In this document: one piece after another, positions 27,801 to 42,800 of the stretch | Numbering within the stretch: position 1 is the stretch's first letter | How the letters are laid out: each line of letters opens with the position of its first letter | NCBI GenBank assembly: GCA_900708905.1 | Contig: CAADRB010000011.1 | Coordinates: forward strand, 488,062 to 552,061 | Direction of reading: 5' to 3' | From: Hymenolepis diminuta | Lineage: Eukaryota > Platyhelminthes > Cestoda > Cyclophyllidea > Hymenolepididae | Length of the DNA: 64,000 nt | Notes under the pieces: model-generated | The model's input: only the letters and a program-made list of their open reading frames with translations | Databases searched by the model: none | Told to the model about the DNA's origin: nothing | Position numbers and translations under genes: made by a program

Positions 27801-30800
27801 CCTGTGACAAAAGCGACCAAGTGGACATGCCACTCATTCCACGACTGCAAGCACGAGATCTATTAGTTGTCACCGAGTCTAGGTCATCGGGCTGGAGGGG
27901 GGAGTGAAAATTATACATTTAAAGGAGACTTTCAAGGGTAACCATTCATGAAGAGGCCAATTTGATCAAGTATAATTAAATACCGATCTTGTTATTGAGC
28001 TCTTCGGATTCAGGAACTCTCGGCGGCACAGTGGCTATTTCATTCATATGTGAAGTCAGAGTTCCACGAATCAACCGCATTGAGTAATTCTGGCTAATAA
28101 ATGAGGTGACAGAATTCGCGTTTCCCACAAATAAGTGTGTCTTCCTAAATGGACATATGAGTTAATGCTTTTTTGTATGCTATTTTGTTGATACCTTTTA
28201 ACTTTTGCGTGTACAAATGGGTTTAGAACCCATATCACCAAGAACCTTTCCTATTTGCGGTCATTTAGTGGGTTCACTATCCTGATTATGTCTTTTATAC
28301 TAGGTCCAGATTCTTTTATAAGCGCAACTACAGTTCAAATTAATAAAAATTAAAAGCCCTTAGATAACTAGAAATGTTCTTACAATTGAATAAATCTATT
28401 TCTTCTATTGGCTATGTAAATAATATCTCTAACTGTCCTAATAATTATTTCTTATAAAAAAAACGATTTAATCCTGACTCATCGCCTGGGCCTAACTGAG
28501 ACCATCTAAATGCAATAAACCCTTTGATTAATTTTCTCAGTAATCAGGGCAATGAAACAGCAATAACCTTAGTAGAATTGCTTCTTGAAGAAGAAAGAAA
28601 GCTGGAAATACTCCGTTTACTAGAGTAGATGAAACAATTACGTTTTTTCAAGTGTTGAAGCCTATGTTCTTTGTGTAGTCAAACTCAGGAGACGTTTGTG
28701 CATTTTCTATTCTATATTATCGAAACCTAAATTTACTCGGAAACGAAATATAGAACTTTAAGTTTCTACGATGACATATTATTGAATCAAAGATGATAGA
28801 TGAGTTAGTTAAACAACCTTCAAAATTACACACCACAAAGGAGCATTCGCATAAAGTTATTAACATTTGAAAAAACTTAAAAATCTGAGCCCATAAGTCT
28901 TCAAATAATCCCTTTTGAAGTTAACGAGAATAATAAAAGATTTAAGTTTTACTTATAATTGTAAAAGAAATGGTAAAGATTATTTACCTGAATTTGTTTC
29001 CTCCTGTATGGTTTGGTCTTGTCTATGTCAAGTAGACTAAAGCAGAAAAGAATCAAATAAATGAAAATCTTAAGAGAGAAGAAGTTCGTAGTCGATTGTT
29101 TTATTAATTAAATAACACCATAAGTAAAAGGGCATATTTTTATTTAAACAACTACTAACTTTAAGGTAGTATACATTAATAGAATAGGACGATTCATCCA
29201 CTAAGAAAGAGCCTGCTTAAACAAGTTTAAGGTGTAGTTTTGAGATGAAACAATATTTACGGAGTGGAGAAATAAATCAAATTGGGGGATTTCGGGACTG
29301 AAGTTGAGATTCCTGCATAGCTCTGTTTACAATTAGGCTCTCTTTATCCTTTAAAACTCGATTCCTTGAGGTTATAGAAAGCATCCAATTGAAAACTAGT
29401 TTTCACGGCAAGTGGGTGAAAAACACGATAGATCTTGGTTTTTAGATGAATCATTTACCAAGCTCTGTTCTGATTCCAAGATTGATTATCCGCATTTAAA
29501 TTCACGTAACCGATCAATCTTGCGGAAGTCTACCTTATAACTGACAAGTCCTCTTAGCCGATAAATATACATTCCAATCATAAAAATTTGTTCACATGCA
29601 AAGGTGACGGTGGACACTAAGCGATTAGACGAAATTCGTGTGAGTTGACTAACATACGAACCAGCTCCATTTGTACCTCATTTGCATTGACTAATCCTCT
29701 TTGACCTTATTCCCACAGACATTTCTCTTCATATGTATTTTTCAACTTGCTTGTTGAAACATCATAAATTTGTTGTTCCAACATACAAGAAAACCCCCCT
29801 TCGAAGGATTTCCAACAGCACGGTATTTCGGATGGTCAAGAACTGGACATTATCTAAAATTTTATCAAATTATAACTCGTATCATGATAGAATTACATTA
29901 AACCAAATAATTGAGCTTCATTAAAGGAGTAGTGACTTAAATACGACTTACGGATGATCTTGTCGATCCCAGCGACCGAAACACAGATCGATTCCTCCCA
30001 TGAAGGCGATAGATTGATCAATGACTACCAGTTTTTCATGGTGAGACCAGAGCAGAACAAAATCACGGAAGTGATTTGGATGCCGAATGACCTAAAAACA
30101 GGAAGGACAACAAAGCATAACAAATTCAAAATTTTCAGCTCTTGATTATTTGACGATAGTAATTCAGCGTCATTCAAACTTTAAGAAACGCCTAGTAGAA
30201 AATAGGATAATGTCTGACAATTTTTTGTGTACTTCTCTGAAGATCGTTACAAGGATAAAATTTCTGGCCAAACGTAGTTCCATTTATTCAATGTTCCCAC
30301 TTAAAAACACAGAAGGCGCAAGATATTATGATAAGGCTTAGACTAATAACAGAAGGCCTTACCTTATTACGTCCAAATTTATTTTTTCGCTTATTTTTAA
30401 ATTTTGCATGCATTATACTAATTAAATAAGCAGATGTATACCTGTAAGCGGTTAATTTGAGGAAAGAATAGAGATATTCGATCCATAGAACTCTTGATTC
30501 TTCCTCCTTCTTAGTTTGGTTCTTTGCTGTTTTCTCAAAAGATCCTTTGAAAAGATTCACAATGAATCTAATATCAACCGCGATGATGACCTGACATATT
30601 ACGTTTTAACTATTATCGTCCTTTATATGACCTAAAGCAAACGGAAATTGGACCCTTAAAGTCCTTGTTAATTGTTGCACCAAGAAACAGTGATTCTGTC
30701 GATTCTGATAGGCATAGCTTTCTTTTACTGCAAACGATCAAATGTGATTTACAGTCTTTCACTTAAGTGTTTGCATTTAATTCCCTTGAGGAGAGTATTT

Positions 30801-33800
30801 ACGCTTTAGAGATGAGAAACCGCATTTTATCTGACTTTCATGGCGCTCGAGTTCCTGATTTTATCAGAAGTCCCAAACGGAGTTTTAGGTAAAAGAACTA
30901 TGGTACCTTTTCTGTCTGTCTTTTCCAGACGAATGTACTAGTATAAAAGTTAAAATCGCTCGTTAATTCCCTTGAGGAGATCAGGATACGCATAGTGCCA
31001 GGAGAAATACTTATAACTACTCGCCTGGAATCTATGAAGATTCGTCTAAGTAAATTCAAGTTCCCCTTTTATCGTTACTGAATACTCTCTACTTCGATTA
31101 TTTTTTTCACTAATTATATTTTCTCTTGTGCATTATTTTAAGAAATTGAAATTTATCACCAAACCAATTAACTATGTTGTTCACAACTTTGTCTACTTTT
31201 GGGTTGAGCATACGCTCATTCTAAGGTGAGAAGGGTCTGTTAAACAGATTTATTCCACAAAAATGGAGCAGCAAAAGACGCGCTTTTCTGCTGATCATGG
31301 TTAAATGTGCTATCAGTCATAGGCTTTTTTTGGGCAAATGGACACAAGAGAGGAAGATCAGAGTACCATAAAAAAATGATTAAATTGATGAAAGGACTGT
31401 TTCTCAGCAGTTGATCGGAAATAGGCTGTGAACTTTGGATTGCCATGTTTTAGAGTTTAATACACGAGATCGATAGAAGCAAAAGCATGTACATGAAGTA
31501 CAAAATAGTTTAACCCTAAAGGAACTTAAATAACGTAAATACGACAAACCTATAGGATCCGATTTAACAACACTAAAAAAATAATTATAAGTCAAATAAA
31601 AAATGTATGAAGCCTAAAATTTGGAAATCATATATTAGAAAGGACATTATTTTGTGATTTCGTAATACTGTTTCCAAATCAATAATATTTCTGAGTATAT
31701 TAATAGCATTCGGATGCTCTGTAAGAGTTCAACGCCTAATTTATAATAAATTTTCTAATGAAAGACTGAAAAGAAAGTAGACTAAAACAGTAGAAGTATT
31801 CAATCAATTATGTTATCTGTGATAGGGAAAAAAACACGCTTCAAACCTACGTTTAATTCATTTTCGCCTTGGCCATTCTTTGCTTTAAGTGTAGAAACTC
31901 ATCTACCTTTATCAAAGCCCGAAATAGATTGAAAATATTAATATAATTGAACAGATTAAAGCATAAATCCATTCTATATCGTATTTAACTGTGGAAGTGA
32001 TTTCCTCTGCCTCAGACAAACCATATGGAGGGACAAACGAGAGTAATTAAATTAAACCCTTTACTCACATGAATATTTGGGTGGAGACGAGACAGCCATG
32101 TTGAGGTGTGTTTGCTATTTATGGGCAGTGCTTGCGGTATTTCCCGATAGATCATTATGCAGATTCGTACGCCTTCTTCCTAAAATTAAAGACAAAATGA
32201 TGAAAGAGTTCACCATTAGAGTTGCATGCTTTGCACCATGAACTGAATAGATTTAAATTTTATATTCCGGATAGAATTGCAATATGATTCCAATTCCATG
32301 CCGATGTCCTGAGACGTCCATGATATCATTACAATACGTCACAGCATGGCAAGATCATCGATTGGTCAGCTATCCGAACAGTCGTGTTCTGCCACAGAGG
32401 AAATGAAAGTCAACTACTGACAATGATTATCTCAATCATCTTCATCGAATCACAACACAGACTAGTAGTATCAATTGCCTTCAAAGCCAGTCAATAACTG
32501 TGTAAACCGACGGAACTTGTGCTTTCTCTCCTTCAGGTGGTCTGAGTTGTTGTAGCTTTATAGGAAAATGAAAATTCACCTAAAAGATCTTCAAGCATCT
32601 AAACGCAGGCACTGAAAGGTACTGCCCTTTAACGTGAATTTTTACTAGATTAATTTCTATTACCACTCCTTATAACTTATATTCAGGTGGATAAGAAAGA
32701 TTCAAATCATCTTTCCATTTGCCAATTTAATTGAAAAAAGAAATTTTCTTCCGACAACCACAGGAACATGACTAAAATTAGCGTTCACGTTGGATAAACT
32801 CTGCTTCGCTAGGTTTTCATCTACTTATTTCATAGCTGTAAGAAGATACAATGTGGGGTATCAACTACTCAATGCATCCAAGAGACTAAGTATGAAATCA
32901 TAAAAACAGAGCCTTGGAACATTTTTATAACTTGCTTCTAGAACTACAACCACACAGATCATAGGAAGAGGACGGAATAAAACTTGGGGCTTAAACAACG
33001 GTTCACTACTGAGAAAATAAATGTAATTTTATAGAATTGTATATGGAATAAATGATCGGCTCACTGGTTAACCAATATTGACAGCGATGGGTTCTTTACC
33101 GGTGGTTTGAGCGTAGAAGTTCCACAATTGATTGTTCAGTACATGAGAGATGAAATTACTATGAAATTCACTGAAAATACTTCACAGTGCTCCCAAAATT
33201 CAAATTAAGACATTCTGGACACTCAGCCTTCATAGTGGACTCTGACTTGAAACTTACCCCATTTCATCAACTAGTATAGTATTTTGCTATCTCCCTTGTT
33301 TAGATGATATGCCTTATAATTTTTTCCATTGCCATGAAAACCATTGTTAAAACCATTCTGAAAATTCTTTGAATCAAATGCCAAATGTAAATTGACACTT
33401 ATCAGTTGCATTTGAAAAGTTGAGTTCAGAATATATGGTGTTGCAGCGGTTAATATGTTTGTTTGCGAAGTCGGAGATCACGGATTCGAAACGTTGCACA
33501 CCCAGTGAGCGGAACAGTTAATCACTGGCTAATTTCGGCTAGTAAGATGAGTGTTAGGATTCCAGTTACTCACCAAGGGACTGGATAATATTAAGCTTTT
33601 ATTTATGTTAAGAGTTTGAGTAGCCTTTTCGTCGTAGAACCGGGGCCTAAATTGATAATTTTAAATTTGATTTACTTTTTCCTCTTATACACTACTTCTG
33701 TACTAGAGACAATTTTCAGGAATCTATTCCTCTAAACATGAGCAAAAAGAACCCTAGGTAAGACAAATAGTGCACTGTTTATTGCGTAGTAGTGATAATT

Positions 33801-36800
33801 TATGAGTTACTTAGAGCCGTTGCTTCATTTCCATTGCAGGCAGTTTGAAACTACTAGCTTAAAGTACAAAGTATGTACTTTAACAAACGAAGTGGATCAA
33901 GTGACAGATGACGCAATAGGGCCTGCTTCTTGAAAAAGACTAAGCGCAAAACACCAAGACAATGAAAAATTCTGAATTAGGCCTCTGAAATGACCTGGAG
34001 CATTGGTGATTTAATGCTGACCTTTAGTTTAGATAAGACACTGCACGACTACAAACATGTGCATTCCGTATCGACGACGGCAAATAATACTATGAGTTCA
34101 TCGATTTCTGTATTCATTCCTGATTTCCTGTCAGATCTATTAAGTCATAAGCAGTCGCAAAGGTCATTTGGTTGCATGTTCCTCAATGAATTATACTTCA
34201 TTCCTCCACTTTATGCTTTATGCAACAGTTTATCTCCCTTATCTATAATATGGCTATTCAATTACCAATTTTCTATTTCTTTGAAATTTATTCGTATTCA
34301 ATCAAATGTAACACATTCCTCTATTTAACTTCTCAAATTGCCGCTATACTGCGTGTCTCATTAAAATAGCTAATAAATAATATATATATATATATATATA
34401 TAATTTATTGAAATTAGAAGAGTTCACCTCGATTACTCTGAATATTTCATAGATTATTTTCAGTTGGCATTATTAAATCTCCATCAGAGCTCAAAGGTCT
34501 CGTGAGAAGTATTTATGCTTGAACAATAAATTCAATGCAATTGGAGTAATTCTATAGAACCCAAATTCCTTTTCTGTTCCCTTAAAATGGCTACATAATA
34601 AAATAAAATTGATCTAGATTTGGACTTCAAAATTTTTAATATAATTTTTTCTCTTTATCGCAGCCATTAACATTTCCTTATTATCTGTCCTTATTTTTAT
34701 CAGACCTACGTCTATGGAACGCGAAAACAGGTTAGAATTTCAATAGATAAATATTTTCTGGGAATTTAATAGAAATCTTTAGTTCGATAGAAATACTTTG
34801 GTGGTAGACATTAGTACCGACATGAAACCATTATTTTAGGAGAGTGCTTTTCTTTTGATTATGATTATCTGAACGGGGGAAGAGGCATTTGGTGAGTTTA
34901 ACATTTACAAAAAGTGATTTAGTCAAGATCTACCTCAATTTCAAATATATTTTTTCATGCACATCCAAATATGTGTTCAATTTCATCCCCGGAATTAATA
35001 TCAAAATATTTAACAATCCCTTCCTCGATTCTAGTCCAAGTTTGATCTAGAACAGTATAACATTCAAGTGTTTTCCAATATAGTATTGAAAAGAAAAGAG
35101 GATGAACTGGAGCTTAAAATATGTACAATCTAGTATTTAACAAAACTCTAAAATTTTAGTGCCTTGATGGATGACTCTCAATGTGTTTATGAAAACTAGT
35201 CACATTCTTTATAAAAATAGGTTGATTGTTGCGTTTATGGCCTTATGACTCAAACACTAATCGATCATGTCTAGACCCGTTTATCGATTCTCCTTTTCCA
35301 TAACTGTTTAATTTTTATTTAGAAGTACATTGCACTCACCCTCATGTGTGCCCTTGCCCAAGTGACTCGTATAAACTCTCTGTATTCCACGCAAACACGC
35401 ATATATAAGCTTGTCTTTTGTCCACATATACGCTTCCCTCTTGCTTCCTCCCCCCATCATCTCTCATGTACTCTCTCGACTCCTTATCGTGGTTTACTCA
35501 GTACACTTTTGTCTACACAACTCATTGTGTCCTACTTTTTGGAACTGTTATTTGGTGCTACTAGCTATAATCTAAGCTTCTATGATCCGGTTCTAATTCA
35601 TAAGTTTCCACATTTTGATGACTACTAAATTATGATCCTGTGGACATTCCCTCTTATATACAACAATAGATAGATATTAAGCTCATATCCTAAATTGGCG
35701 AACTCGGTTTTTGTTATCCCAATACTTTTCAAATATATTCCTATTTATTAACTCTTGAAGTGAATGGATTCACTAAATGATGTAATTATTAATATTTTCA
35801 AGGCACTCCATAAAGCTTTTAAAGGGAGAACTGCAAACGAGCTCAATTCGGCATGATCCAGAGGAGGGGATTAAAAAGAAGTAGGCAGTGAAGTCAGAAC
35901 GTTACGAATCATAAGTTGTTTGAGTTATGGAGGCATTGAGTTGTCTATACGCATGTGAGTATAGTTTATATTGTAATGTTCTTCACCATTACGCTCTCCG
36001 GTTCGTTAGTTATATTATGTCCACAATATTTAGAGCCCGTTGACTGTTTGACTTATTTCCGTGGTTGGTCATACCACCCTGATTTGTTTGCTTTTTCCAA
36101 AAGCAATGACACAGGCAACGATTACTAACATAATGGAGCTTACTAGAGCTCACTATTTACTTATAATGCATGTATATTTAGTTTTCCATAGGACTTCCCA
36201 AGGACTTTGGTTTATTCGCTTTGTAATTCTATTAGAATGCGGACGCATCGATCATCTTCATAACGGGCCCTAAGGTGACCCTAAGCACACTAAAGCTGCT
36301 CTTCGTAAGATCTAGTGACTGGTCGCTAAAGCTGTAAAGTGTAAGTTAGACTAATAGCCATACTAGGGAGATTTGGAGATTTGTCTTGGCTAGAGACGTT
36401 GGTAATTATCTAAACTATGACGTGTGATATTATTTTCGTAGGCATGCAATAAAAGCCCAGGGTAGCATGAAGCACTTACTTCAGTGGCGACTCAACCTCT
36501 ATCACTTTATGGAACATGAAATCAAGATCTGTCAGTCTAAATAGCATAGCTTCATATTATTCAAGAGATGGATGGTACAACAAAATCTTATCAGTTATCT
36601 GTTTCTAGGATGTTTTTATTTAAAAAAATATGCATTTATACCAAAATTTATCTTACATTAATCTTGACAGAATTCCGCTTTTGATCCTGCAATCACGTCA
36701 CAAAAATGTATGATTACATCAAATACAACAATGGATATTCGCTCAAGTTATTTGAGTTTTAACCTTGAGTAGACACAGCTTACAGAGCTCTGCTAACTTA

Positions 36801-39800
36801 AACTTATGGGCTATCTCATCTCTGATATGGTAAAACTGTAAAATGCAAAATATCCTGTAAGAATAAAATAGAACTTTATGAACCTCCTCTATACTGGAGA
36901 TGTTAATTTGTAGTTACACATCTGCTAATGCTGTTAATTATCTAGAGGTCTTGAATAAATGGATAACGTTAATAAAATTACATTGAATCCTATCGTGAAT
37001 TTCAATAGCTAAACAGTTGGCTAACTTGACAGAATTATTATTTCAAATGAAAATAAGATATGCTCATCTATACTTAATATTTCAGATTTCGTTCATAATC
37101 ATTTGAAAACGTTCATTTATGGCTATTCTTTATCTGAAAAATTTTATAATTTCGAGCATGAAAAATCTCTTGATTGATTTTAAAATTGTGATAAAACTTA
37201 CAGCCTTCTTCTTGAGCATATAATCCAGCCTCCATTTGTCACCCCCATTTGGACGTTTGAGAAGAACTTCCGGAGAAAGCCACCAATCAGTGATGAAGAT
37301 TTCATGTTGTGCGCGTTCGATTCCATTGGCTACAGCATCCATGTATGAAGCACCATCGATACAACTATTAATTAATAAAATGATGCACGTCAAGAACCAA
37401 CCGATATTGTGAAAATAAAAGATATTAACATTGCAGTTAGCACTAGAACGGATGGCATTGTGCAATGAAAAATGACGATTGTTTGATGATTTTACAACTC
37501 CCTCTAAAGGGTTTAACTAGATGTGATATTCCATGCTATCTAGTTGAGAGTAGGTTTGTCTATCAATTACAAATGTAAAGGTGATCTTTCATCTGTTTAA
37601 TACCGTTTAGACCAAACGACCAATTCCCTATTTAATACTGTCACTCTTCATTCTAGGCATCCCCTTCTATTTTTGAGAGTTTGAGTTCAGGTAACCCTTT
37701 TGAAAGCAGATAGCCTTTCAACATGATTTACCGTGTTCTGTTGTATTGAAAATGCCTTTTCCAGTCTAATCTCACCTGCTCTAAATGGCTGTAAGAAGAC
37801 AGAAATGAATCAAGATGGCGTGACAACCACTCAGTGATAAATCCAACTGGTCTACGAGATCTAAATATCGCGCATATGAACTCACTCAGAAGCCCAGGGA
37901 TCAGATCAGTATAGTTGAGCTGAATATTACACAGTAACTTATACCTATTACGAGGAAATGGAAAACTCGATAATTCCAAAGGTTAATTAAAGTAAGACTT
38001 TTGGACATCACTGCTTCAGTTTGTATTTCTTTATCCAATATGTTATTATTTTGCTTGTTCTGATGACATCTCATGGTTAAAATTTGTAATAGTCATTTGA
38101 ATTATCATAAGTAATAATAATGGAACCTGTGTGAAAATATGTGTTCTATCTCTTATATATTAAAAATTAATTAAAACGGAATAATTATTACAAGAATAAG
38201 AACTGCCATGGATCAAATAACTTTTCACTATTTCACATGCAGTAATCTTTCTCTCTTGGGGATATTTTAAGGATAGTGATTATGAGTATAAGGACTTTTT
38301 CAATAGGATTGCGTCATGTTGTCGTGGCAATACCTTCAATGAAAAAGTTATATCTTTTTCTTCAATTCATTTATTAGGATAGATTTCCATGGATTTTAAA
38401 TAAGGGTTTAATTAATATATTCTCATTTACTTTTTATACAATTTAATTAGATAATTGTGTTAAATTTCAACTTGAATCAAGCCTGTAAAATCCAGTTCAA
38501 CCCTAATCTCCAATAAATTTTCTATTGGACCTCGTAAAGAAACACTCGTTAAAAGAAATGAAAGAAATATTTAATGAAGTGCTGATGGTAATTGGAGAAT
38601 TGATCGTCATTAAACATGCGACACTGGAATCTGTTAGGTGTCAAATCAAATGTTCTCGGTGCACTCGAAAGAAACTAACAAGGTCCATCTCTCGAGTACT
38701 GCCTTATTGATTATTGGAATTCTGCGCTTTCACTTGCATATTTAAGGCCAGCATTGAAGAACTCATCGCTGCAATTATTGGCTAACCAGGCAGCCAATCA
38801 GTTACCAAGTATTAAATCCTGTATAATTTATTTTCTTAATAGAAAAACCGTCTATAGTAGTTTTATAAAGGAGGTAACTGAGCGTTATAAAAATCAAAAG
38901 GGTTTTATCTTAAAGATTAAAGCCCCGATCAATCAAAATTTCAGGTTTCATTTCGTTTTTATTTTCACCCCTAACTTATGCTCTCGAGGCAATTTAGAAT
39001 TTAACAGAGAGCACTTAATATGGAAATATGACAATGAATTTGACGTGTGCAGTATCTATCTAGCAACATCCTTATGCTAAATTCAAGAGTCGAAATTGCA
39101 GATCAAAGTCACGGTACATACAAAATTAAAAATTTGCAAATAGAAAGTACTAGGTTAAATTACTTTTGAATTAGATTTCTGGGAGCTCTAGACAGCTTGA
39201 CAAATCCACCGACGTCGTCTTATCAATCAACCAATAAGTTTTCAGGCAAATACACATCGCATTATCTAACAAACTTACTGGGAAATCTAGTAGTCTTATG
39301 AGTTCAGTTATTAATCAATTTACGCATAACATGACCCTCATTGTTGCTTTAGTATGTAACCTTTACCAATTCTATGGCTATAAATACCCCACCCCTGTCT
39401 CTTACTATGCGATATTCAGCTTTAACAGCCCTGGCTCTTATCTTCAGCTTATCCTACAACCAGGTCCTCCAACCAATACATCCTGCGCCTACTTACTGGG
39501 TCCTAATTTTAGTGTCCCCCTAGAGGGCACCTAGCAGCTCATATAGCGGCGAACTGTTACCCACAGATCTGAAAGTGCTATGCATCTAAAATGTGAATGA
39601 TGTTTTGTCGCAAATTTAGGAAATTAAAAAGTGAGTGGGTGGATTGGGGAAGCTGAGTGCTTGTGTTTGAATGCATACAGACACAAGTGGAATGGAGAGA
39701 CATAATTTATGCAAACTAGTGCCACAAACATATGCCAAAGGGCCTTCGGGTGTGCGCATAGACTCCTTTCACAACGATGGTGGTGATGACGATAACAAGA

Positions 39801-42800
39801 AGTTCTCAAGCCAATGCCAAATTTACTTAAAGAGCCAGAAAATAAACAAATCTTCATGAATTTTCAAATAATATGTTCATTTGTTTGTCGTCTTGTTAGT
39901 ATGCACATCTCACCCATCTGCAGATATGGATTTATATCTACAGTGTTCTAAAGATGTTTTCCACAATCTTCAAAAATTTCATATATCAAATTTTACGAGT
40001 AAGGAGGACTGAAAGCCAGCATGCGGTTGAGTTCGAGGGAGAATGAGGAATGATAGGTTTCTCCGTCTCTTTTTAAGTAAAAGCAATAAGATTTTCTAGT
40101 TAAGACAAACCAAATTAATTAGCAAGATGTCAGTTGGACTTAGCAGGGCTCACTAGCGTTCTCCCAAGATCCTTAGTTTGACTAATCCACCTTGACTAAA
40201 ATAGACGACAATGTTGAATCTCATTTCAAAAAGTGTAAATCTCTACCTCAAAGGGTTTCGAACAAAATCAGTAAAGTGAAAGCTACTAATTGTTTACGGC
40301 GAAGAAATCACTGCTCTTGCACTGTCTATGGGATCACTTTTTCACATAAAAAAAGATCAACAAGGACTTCTAGTGCAAAATTTCCCGTTGATTCAAGTCT
40401 TGTAACGGACATGAGTGGCTTAAAGGCGACATATCGGAATGTCATGCCCAACACTGAAATAAGATTCTATACGAGCCTCTTCAATAGACAATTTGGTAAA
40501 GTTGCTCCCCATATTCTCTCGAGCTCAGACGAGAAGACGTACAAATTCCGAGCTCAAATAGACATTATCTTAGTATGTAGTCGAAAAATCTCAGTAAGCA
40601 TCTATTAAACACACTAATCTGATGTCAAACAAATTAGAAATGGTTTATGGAATGTTTGAGAATGAAAATGCATCGAATTTAGACCACGGTTTTTAAAAAT
40701 CTACAGCCACTTGATCGACTTTAAAGTAGGTCTTTATCGAACTTTATAGCCTTCAATATTCATTAACAAGGGAGCAAAAATTCTCAAATATCACTCTTAT
40801 CTCTAATAAATACAATGTTGCTGAAAATTGTATGTCCCTTAGTACAACATAAACTTTAGTAGAACGTGTTTGGACTATGCAAAATAGGAGCACCTTTTTG
40901 AAAAGACTAGCGTTACAATTTGGTTCTTATCTTCTAATGGGAGATCCTAAAGCGTGCAAGTAATTTTAATGGTAGATGTTATCTAGTTTAAATGTATATA
41001 TAGAATATGTAAATACATTTAGATGAGAAGTTAATGCAACTGTGTGGGAAAGGCTATCAAACAAATTCGAGAAAATTCCTCAAAATTGGGTTAATAAAGG
41101 GAAATCCAACGAGAATTGCAAAAAATCTTTTCTCGATTGCTCATATTTTTTCAATATTTAATTAAAATTCAAATATTTGTTGTAACAACCTCTATTAGAG
41201 TGATGGAGAAAAGCGAACAGAGCTGTTAATGAACTGTTTTATTACTGATAAAATAGTATTGTAGTTTCTTCATCATTAGATTAAAATGGTCGAGCAATTC
41301 AATCAGTGTAATTTCAGTAATGGAATACAAAATAGTGCAATGTCATTTTGAAGACCGTGATATATATACTAAAGTAAAAAACAGTAAAAATTTTGCTATT
41401 GCGGGTTTTCTTTTTCTAGGGAACTGAGAAATATAACTCTACATCAGGGACAGCTTTGTCTATCGGCCGATCAACATGATCAACTGTTCAATTTACGTAA
41501 CTTATCAATAAGCTCTGAGTAGTGGAGTACTCATTACCTAAGACGTAATATCTAGAACATTAGAAATGAACAATGGAAATGGAATCCTCATAAAATAGAC
41601 AACTTAATAATTAGAAAGTTATAAAAAACTCTTCGTGCTCTGACTTAATTACCCACTTCTGTTTGACCTTCTCCCATTTTTTCCTGCATTGTATTGTTTT
41701 GTTGTTCTGATTCTTTTCAGTAATTAAAACTTAAGGGGTTTTTGTCTATGCCATGGATAAAAGTGTTCGTTGACTTTATACCAGTAGATACCATTAAAGA
41801 CCTATAACACTGAAGATAACATCGTAAATGAGATGAGTAATGAATAAAAAGAATTATTAATATATGTACATCCTCTAACCGATTCCAAATAGTTTATCTT
41901 CTATCTCAGAAGTCAATAGGACCAATTCGATATTAAAATATTATTATCAGTAGAGTCCAATTTGAGTGAACTATGTTGTTTAAAATACCTGTACTTGTCT
42001 CGTCTATTAATTCATCCTCGTGAATCATAAATTAACCATTCAATTAAGCCAAATGGTCAAACATCTCTGAGCGACCTCATCAAGAAATTTAATGATCGAG
42101 TCATGAAAACCAGGCTATAGAATATTTGGTTAGTAAAAAGTGAACTACATCTCTTATGAGAAATTAAACAACTCATTACTCCCTAGGTGCCAATAAGTTA
42201 TGACCTTTGACACCCTGATTTCATTATTTACTCCTATTCTGGTCCTGTCCCAATTAATCTTTTACCCTTATTCAAATGCTTTTCTCATAATTAAAACTTG
42301 TAAGAGTTTTGCATTGTCATGGATAACAATAATAGCAATTAAATGTCTTGTCAAAACTCATAAGTCAACAACGGTATCCTTATTTTCATAACCATTGTCT
42401 ACACATCAACCAACTTGACCGTTCAGTTGTCCATTTTTTCGGAAAAAAATGATACATGAAGATGTAAGCAAATATAAATAAATGCCTTTTATTTTATTCT
42501 TCATTCTCTAATTAATTAAGTATTAGTAAATGATGCTATGTTCGGCAGAAAACGTCAAAAAATTTTATTAGTGAATCTGAAATTATGAGTGACAACTTAT
42601 AGAAAACATGAGACTGCAAACAAAAGTACCTAAATTCGAAGGATTCAGCTGATCAGCGTTGATTAGGTTCATGATTAATTTTATCTGGGTTCAGTGAATA
42701 ATAATAATAGTAAGTGAACCCTAACGAGTTTTATTAAATTTAAAGTACCTTAATTATTCCCATTTACCTATCCCTGGATATAAGAAGATATAACTGCATG

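Larger units (their letters stand above)
32180..37201 (-). other. PLD intron 6
   Basis: 5.0 kb. Contains repeat C copy 2, SINE-like copy 2 and a (TA)n tract. Plus-strand frames of 94-112 codons at 33990 and 35344 are T-rich with hydrophobic, random-looking products. Confidence 0.8.

Noticed and set aside
27802..28140. Joining the 27984-28140 segment directly to exon 10
   Set aside because: It ends in phase 1 while exon 10 is open only in phase 0, so the join meets a stop within three codons.
35344..35628. 94-codon plus-strand frame
   Set aside because: T-rich DNA giving a hydrophobic random-looking product. No splice sites in phase.
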